The notes under the pieces are model-generated. The model did no database searches. It was given only the letters and a program-made list of their open reading frames with translations, and was not told the DNA's origin. Below, piece by piece: positions 59,254 through 64,000 of a DNA stretch of 64,000 nucleotides; position 1 is the stretch's first letter; each line of letters opens with the position of its first letter. Location: positions 390,844 to 454,843 of the forward strand of contig NZ_KB849797.1 of the NCBI RefSeq assembly GCF_000369045.1, read 5' to 3'. The DNA is from Acinetobacter pittii ATCC 19004 = CIP 70.29 (GTDB lineage Bacteria > Pseudomonadota > Gammaproteobacteria > Pseudomonadales > Moraxellaceae). A program made the position numbers and the translations under genes.

Positions 59254-60066
59254 TTAGAATGTTTTAGTTAAACTAAACACTAAACCTGTGTCATAAGGTT
59301 TTTTCTGAGCATCAGTCATACCAGAAGTACTAATGTCTGTACCAACAACATCTAGCTCAGCAACAATACCTAAAATGTTATAGTTGACGCCAACTTTATA
59401 ATCGATATAGCTATCGTCTTCACCTGGCCCACCTGCAACTACAAGTAAAGAATCTTTGTTTTTGAGTTTGTTATAACCAACTGAAGCAAGTCCAGTAAAT
59501 CCTGTATCTGCAATTGGTGCTGAATAACCAACGTTGAAATACCAGAACTCATCAGAGTGGCCCCAGTAATCATCTGAATAGCTTACGCCCACACTAAGTG
59601 CATCACCTTTAAACAAAGAGTCTGCAAACGTTAATTTTCCGTAAAATTCGGTGAAGTCGAAGCCAGTATCACCATTGTATGGGTTAGTAAATTTTGAGTC
59701 AGAACCAATATAGCCATAATGAATTACACCCACATCATACGTTGGTGCAAGCGTATCAGACAATTTTAATGTATTTGTATAACCTAAAGAGATATCGGTT
59801 TCAGTTGAAACGCCAGGTGTATTAAAGTCTACGCTTGACCCCCAAAGCGCAACATAAGCACCTGACTTATGAGAAAAGGTGAACCCACCTTGAATAGCTG
59901 GGTTATTTGACGATTGGGTAACACCACGGAAACGGTAGTCTGTGGTCGCTGCCACACTACCTGTTGCCGTGATTCCATAAAAAGATGGAGCATCTTCAGC
60001 CATAGCCATAGTTGACCCTGCTGCAAAGATACCAAGAGTTACTGCCTTAAGTGCAAATTTCATCAT
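59254..60066 (-). CDS. TorF-family outer-membrane porin
   Basis: Beta-barrel protein of 270 residues with signal peptide (ends at AMAED, residue 23) and YDFRFRGVTQS-like opening (TDYRFRGVTQSSNNPAI), the marker of the TorF putative porin family. C-terminal Phe as usual. The ATG at 60066 has GGGGGAG 6 bases ahead; a GTG at 60081 adds five residues. Solute unknown. Confidence 0.82.
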   Translation of the reverse strand: MMKFALKAVTLGIFAAGSTMAMAEDAPSFYGITATGSVAATTDYRFRGVTQSSNNPAIQGGFTFSHKSGAYVALWGSSVDFNTPGVSTETDISLGYTNTLKLSDTLAPTYDVGVIHYGYIGSDSKFTNPYNGDTGFDFTEFYGKLTFADSLFKGDALSVGVSYSDDYWGHSDEFWYFNVGYSAPIADTGFTGLASVGYNKLKNKDSLLVVAGGPGEDDSYIDYKVGVNYNILGIVAELDVVGTDISTSGMTDAQKKPYDTGLVFSLTKTF

Positions 60067-61029
60067 TTTGATCTCCCCCACAATGAACGCACGATTTATA
60101 GGAATTAAACAAATTGTGTTACTTGAGCTTTAGCAATTGCTGTGCCAAGTACGAATTTGCTATCAGTTCTCTTCATTAATTTTGAGATCAAACTCACTTT
60201 ATTATAAAATTTCTGGGTAATTTTTATAAAAATATATCCATAAAAAACATAGCGATAAAATAAAATTCTTATGCGATAAAAAATACTAAACATACGAAAA
60301 CCCCTTATCGGAAATTAATGAGCGAGGCGTGAAGTATTCATTTGTTGCACATAAATTTTCTATTTAATCTTAGAGGCGAGATATAAAAAGTATGTAAATT
60401 TCTGGAAGACAATGCTTGTAATGATCTGTGATTGCGCATTTCTACTCATTGGATTTGTTTATTTATTACTTGTTTAAAGTAGATGTACTATTTTGGGTCT
60501 TTTTTAAGCAATAATATGGATAAAAAGAGTAGTGCACAAAATACAAGCAATTTATTGCACTAAATTTGATCAATCTAAACATATTTTGTTATCCGCCTGT
60601 AGTGATCTATTTTTGTACATTCCATTTTTAAAATAACGTTATATAGTAACAATTTAAAGGGTATAAAAATAAAAGTGATGAAAAAAGAAACTTAAAACAA
60701 GATTAAAAAGTAAACATATCCAACAAAAAAGAGTAAAAAATGAACACAAGAATCAACTATTTTTTGAACTTTAAATACAAAATAAATGGTAAAAATCCAC
60801 TAAAAATTAAATTACTTTTTTTATTTTAAACAATAGATTAAGTATAAAAGACGAATTATAAATTTATTAAACAACCCCTACCACATTAATCAAATCCTGC
60901 ATAGCATATATAAAATAAAATGAACAAAAATATATCTTTTTTACAGATTACTTATACAATTGATGGAAATCCTAGGCCCTGAACAATAACAAGGCACAGG
61001 ATTTATCGTTTTTATGAGGTTCTTTAAAT
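60067..61029. other. 963-bp AT-rich gap between two porin genes
   Basis: No supported gene. It holds the promoters of the diverging TorF and OprD-type porins. TAGTGCA and TGCACTA form a perfect inverted repeat at 60530-60562, and AAATCCT/AGGATTT a leader hairpin at 60967-61004 near the OprD start. A 62-residue frame at 60105-60293 has no ribosome site and I reject it. Confidence 0.6.
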
Positions 61030-62316
61030 ATGCTAAAAGCACAAAAACTTACATTAGCAGTTCTCATTTCTGCGGCAATAATTTCCTCAGCTCAGGCAAG
61101 CGAGCAAAGTGAGGCAAAAGGATTTGTTGAAGATGCGAACGGTTCTATTCTCTTCCGTACAGGTTACATCAACCGTGACAAAAAACAGGGCGCAAAAGAT
61201 ACTAGCTCATTTGCTCAATCAGCAATTGTAAGTATTGATTCTGGCTTTACCCCTGGTATTATTGGTTTCGGTGTTGGCGCTGTGGGTGATGGTTCATTTA
61301 AGATCGGTGAAAATAAAAATGCCGGTAACCAAATGATCCCATTACATAATGATGGCTCCGCTTATGATCACTGGGCTCGTGGTGGTGGTAGCGTTAAAGC
61401 ACGTTTCTCGAATACAACAGTACGTTACGGTACTCAAGTACTCGACCTACCTGTTCTTGCAAGTAATACTGGACGTATGGTTCCTGAATATTTTACAGGT
61501 ACTTTATTAACTAGCCATGAAATCAAGAATCTTGAAGTTGTTGCTGGTAAATTTACTAAAAACCAAATGTCTGATCAAATCAATACCGATGCTGACGTAA
61601 ATGGTAAGGGTCTTGATCGTGCAATTGTGTGGGGTGCTAAATACAAGTTTGATGATAATTTAAATGCATCTTACTATGGTTTAGACAGCAAGAATAAGCT
61701 TGATCGCCATTATGTAAATGTGAACTTTAAACAGCCATTGGCGAATGACAGTTCATTAACATATGATTTCAGCGGTTATCATACTAAGTTTGATGAAGGT
61801 GCTTTTACTTATTCTCAAACTACTGATGATCTATCTAATCGTCAAAATAACATTTGGGCTATCTCTACGGCTTATAATACGGGCCCACATAACATCATGG
61901 TTGCTTACCAACAAAACAGCGGTAATGTTGGTTATGACTATGGTCAAAATGCTGACGGCTTCCAAAGTATCTATTTGCCAAACTCTTACATGTCTGACTT
62001 CATCGGTAATGATGAAAAATCTGCACAAATCCAGTACAGTCTCGATTTTGGTAAATTAGGTGTATTACCTGGTCTAAACTGGACAACTGCATTTGTATAT
62101 GGTTGGGACATCAAAGTTAAAAATGTAACTGATGATGCTCAAGAACGTGAGTTCTTTAACCAAGTGAAATACACAGTTCAAAGTGGTTTCGCTAAAGATG
62201 CAAGCCTCCGTATCCGTAACTCGTATTATCGTGCAAGCGACTCATACCAAGGTGCGTACATTGGTGATACCAATGAATGGCGTTTATTCCTTGATATTCC
62301 TGTGAAATTATTCTAA
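61030..62316 (+). CDS. oprD: OprD-family porin (OccAB type)
   Basis: Outer-membrane 18-strand barrel of 428 residues with a signal peptide (ends at AQAS, residue 24). ARGGGSVKARFSNTTVRYGTQ and the C-terminal barrel strands fit the OprD family; ends with Phe (VKLF). I recall OprD/OccAB1 of A. baumannii as an uptake porin for amino acids and carbapenems. GAGG lies about 10 bases before the ATG. Confidence 0.88.
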   Translation: MLKAQKLTLAVLISAAIISSAQASEQSEAKGFVEDANGSILFRTGYINRDKKQGAKDTSSFAQSAIVSIDSGFTPGIIGFGVGAVGDGSFKIGENKNAGNQMIPLHNDGSAYDHWARGGGSVKARFSNTTVRYGTQVLDLPVLASNTGRMVPEYFTGTLLTSHEIKNLEVVAGKFTKNQMSDQINTDADVNGKGLDRAIVWGAKYKFDDNLNASYYGLDSKNKLDRHYVNVNFKQPLANDSSLTYDFSGYHTKFDEGAFTYSQTTDDLSNRQNNIWAISTAYNTGPHNIMVAYQQNSGNVGYDYGQNADGFQSIYLPNSYMSDFIGNDEKSAQIQYSLDFGKLGVLPGLNWTTAFVYGWDIKVKNVTDDAQEREFFNQVKYTVQSGFAKDASLRIRNSYYRASDSYQGAYIGDTNEWRLFLDIPVKLF

Positions 62317-62336
62317 TTCACAAATCTATTAAGCAT

Positions 62337-62373
62337 AAAAAAACCTACGTCTGGTAACAGATGTAGGTTTTTT
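62337..62373. terminator. terminator between oprD and ppa
   Basis: CCTAC and TCTG stem halves pair with CAGA and GTAGG around GTAA, flanked by A7 and T5. Confidence 0.85.
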
Positions 62374-62422
62374 ATTAAGCTCAAAATATCAATTGAGACA
62401 TTCTGAGCTTATAAATTAAAGC

Positions 62423-62947
62423 TTATTTAGCAGCTTCAATTGCTTTTAATACTTCGGCTTTAGCAACATCAGCACCTTCCCAACCACTGATTTTTACCCA
62501 CTTACCTGGTTCTAAATCTTTATAGTGACTGAAGAAATGCTCAACTTGGCTAATCAATAACGGAGGAAGATCTGTATATTCCTTCACGTCTTTATAAAGT
62601 GGAGATAATTTTTCGTGTGGAACAGCGATTAATTTCGCATCAATACCACCGTCATCTTCCATATTTAATTTGCCCACTGGACGGCAACGAATGACTGAAC
62701 CAGCAGCAACAGGATGAGGAGTTACAACAAGTACGTCTAATGGGTCGCCATCTTCAGACAAAGTATTTGGAACATAACCATAGTTCGCTGGATAGAACAT
62801 TGCTGTACCCATGAAACGGTCTACGAACAATGCATCAGAATCTTTATCGATTTCATATTTAATTGGTGCTGCATTTGCAGGAATTTCAATAATGACATAG
62901 ATGTCATTTGGCGCATCTTTACCTGCTGGGATATTGCTGTAACTCAT
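62423..62947 (-). CDS. ppa: inorganic pyrophosphatase
   Basis: Soluble family I enzyme that splits pyrophosphate. 174 residues with the metal signature DGDPLDVLV (about 66-74), KYEIDKDSD and NYGYVPNT. Housekeeping. Confidence 0.96.
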   Translation of the reverse strand: MSYSNIPAGKDAPNDIYVIIEIPANAAPIKYEIDKDSDALFVDRFMGTAMFYPANYGYVPNTLSEDGDPLDVLVVTPHPVAAGSVIRCRPVGKLNMEDDGGIDAKLIAVPHEKLSPLYKDVKEYTDLPPLLISQVEHFFSHYKDLEPGKWVKISGWEGADVAKAEVLKAIEAAK

Positions 62948-63074
62948 ATCAATACTCTTTCGTTATGAAGTCAGATGTAAAATCCACTCGATTATAGCGT
63001 GGATATCATCAAAATGATGCCGATTATACAATGGGCACACGCGAAAGTTGATATGAATGATGACAGAATGACAC

Positions 63075-63485
63075 TCAAGTCAGTTTAATCGTGACCACAA
63101 GTAAGAAGATTGGACACAATATAGATAAGAACCAAACAATCGAGCGCAAAGTTGCCCAATTACTTAAATAGCAAATACCATAAATAACTCTTAAAATAAT
63201 ATATGCCCAACCTAATCTCAGAATAAAATATTCCGGAACAACCATATATTCAGCCATTAAAATAGCAGTTAAGAATAAAGGTAGGCTTTCAAAGCTATTT
63301 TGTTGTACGGCATTAGCGCGAGCAGCAAGGCCTGTTGTTTTAGCCAAAAAAGCTCTTGGGTTTTGATTATCGACGGGCTGAAAACCACCTGTAAATTTTG
63401 CAATTACGGTAAATGCGTATGGCAGCAAACATGCCACTAAAATAATATAGATAATGCCGCTGATGCCCTGCATAGTGCCATCCAT
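63075..63485 (-). CDS. MAPEG-family membrane protein
   Basis: Four-helix membrane protein of 136 residues. RANAVQQNSFESLPLF (about 57-72) is the glutathione-transferase-like MAPEG signature (RANAxxNxxE-type). Start among several Met is uncertain (63485 or 63473). Family members are eicosanoid or glutathione enzymes; role here is unknown. Confidence 0.78.
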   Translation of the reverse strand: MDGTMQGISGIIYIILVACLLPYAFTVIAKFTGGFQPVDNQNPRAFLAKTTGLAARANAVQQNSFESLPLFLTAILMAEYMVVPEYFILRLGWAYIILRVIYGICYLSNWATLRSIVWFLSILCPIFLLVVTIKLT

Positions 63486-63579
63486 CACTGAAAATACTGT
63501 TGATCATGCTATCATAACATTGCGTTTTTACCTGAAATTTTATGCAATCACTTGTCATCACTGATTAATAGGGCCATGT

Positions 63580-63972
63580 ATGCAACAACCTGATCAAAAA
63601 GAATTGTTTGAAGTCTTAGAGAAGCAAAAACAAAATCAACTTCAGGTAGACCGTATATTAAAAATCGTATTTCCTATTGTCGCTTTTTTATTGAGTGTGA
63701 TTTGTGCAAATCTAAATTGGCAATCGACACTGGGCACCTTTATTATTTTAACAATTACTTTTATTGCAGTCGGTATTAAACGGCTTCCTTTATGGCATTG
63801 GTTAATTGTGATTACCCTATATTGCCTAGCAGATAATTATTTAAGTTATGGTCAGCTCGATTTAACTCATTTGCGTTTGCAATTGGGCACAATGCTAGTT
63901 TTTGTTGGGATGGTAGGAATTGGTCGTCCTTACATAGACCGCTGGTTTATGAAGAGCCACAACAAAATGTAA
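63580..63972 (+). CDS. small hypothetical membrane protein
   Basis: 130 residues with a short charged start and three or four membrane helices (about 30-48, 50-68, 72-90, 105-122). No family recognised. No strong ribosome site before the ATG. Confidence 0.6.
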   Translation: MQQPDQKELFEVLEKQKQNQLQVDRILKIVFPIVAFLLSVICANLNWQSTLGTFIILTITFIAVGIKRLPLWHWLIVITLYCLADNYLSYGQLDLTHLRLQLGTMLVFVGMVGIGRPYIDRWFMKSHNKM

Positions 63973-63976
63973 AAAC

Positions 63977-64000
63977 AAAAAAAGCGCCCTAAGGCGCTTT
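63977..64000 (+). terminator. terminator at the window edge, cut off
   Basis: AAAAAAAGCGCC, 4-base loop and GGCGCTTT up to the last base; follows the small membrane gene. Confidence 0.75.

Noticed and set aside
60105..60293. 62-residue reading frame on the minus strand upstream of the TorF porin
   Set aside because: AT-rich sequence rich in Tyr, Phe and Ile, no ribosome site, no family; consistent with chance frame in low-GC DNA.

Overview
The window reads as ordinary chromosome of an Acinetobacter, most likely A. baumannii or a close relative in the calcoaceticus-baumannii complex. Low GC, H-NS with a TWTGRGKQPRW core, a two-domain AlgZ/AlgR pair fused to the hem operon, a 617-residue FeoB, PilS/PilR beside a GacA-like regulator, an OprD/OccAB-type porin and an intact comM all fit. 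I see no insertion sequence, prophage, CRISPR array, tRNA or rRNA gene. Gene identities rest on motif reading and memory of families; no database search was run.

Layout. 1-5.3 kb (minus strand): phosphoglycolate phosphatase, a tail-anchored FHA protein and the type II secretion genes gspN-gspC-gspD. 5.6-6.0 kb: hns with two similar downstream hairpins. 6.2-12.4 kb (minus): algZ-algR-hemC-hemD-hemX-hemY-thioesterase, linking a LytTR two-component system to haem synthesis. argH-yggX diverges from algZ with overlapping 5' ends. 14.1-14.4 kb: a candidate small RNA with C-rich loops, then phoU. 15.2-18.2 kb: a TolC-type outer-membrane channel, an EamA transporter and its TetR regulator. 18.2-24.7 kb (plus): an unrecognised lipoprotein, a TPP riboswitch with thiC, nudF-cpdA, dksA-gluQ. 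24.8-29.9 kb (minus): ftsW-murD and the feoABC-like ferrous iron operon. 30.0-34.7 kb (plus): xerD, dsbC, hom, thrC. 34.8-44.7 kb: pbpG, then gacA-pilS-pilR, then ctpA, gpmI, lptG, lptF. 44.9-47.7 kb (plus): pepA-holC, a coiled-coil protein and a 72-residue protein preceded by a tandem Pho box. 47.8-53.3 kb (minus): nrdR-ribD-adenine methyltransferase-ribE and glnK-amtB. 53.5-56.0 kb: ubiK, intact comM, an FMN reductase gene bounded by near-identical 30-bp direct repeats. 56.0-59.2 kb: a MocR regulator divergent from an aldolase/DHDPS-like pair, with a perfect inverted repeat between them. 59.3-64.0 kb: two outer-membrane porins facing away from a 963-bp AT-rich gap, then ppa, a MAPEG protein and a small membrane protein.

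The best leads are regulatory rather than a new gene system: (1) four half-sites at exact 11-bp spacing, matching a tandem PhoB box, upstream of an uncharacterised small gene; (2) the candidate sRNA upstream of phoU; (3) a complete on/off base-pairing scheme for the thiC TPP riboswitch; (4) the direct-repeat-flanked FMN reductase gene behind comM; (5) the strong RNA structures at the dksA-gluQ junction and the terminator just before hom.
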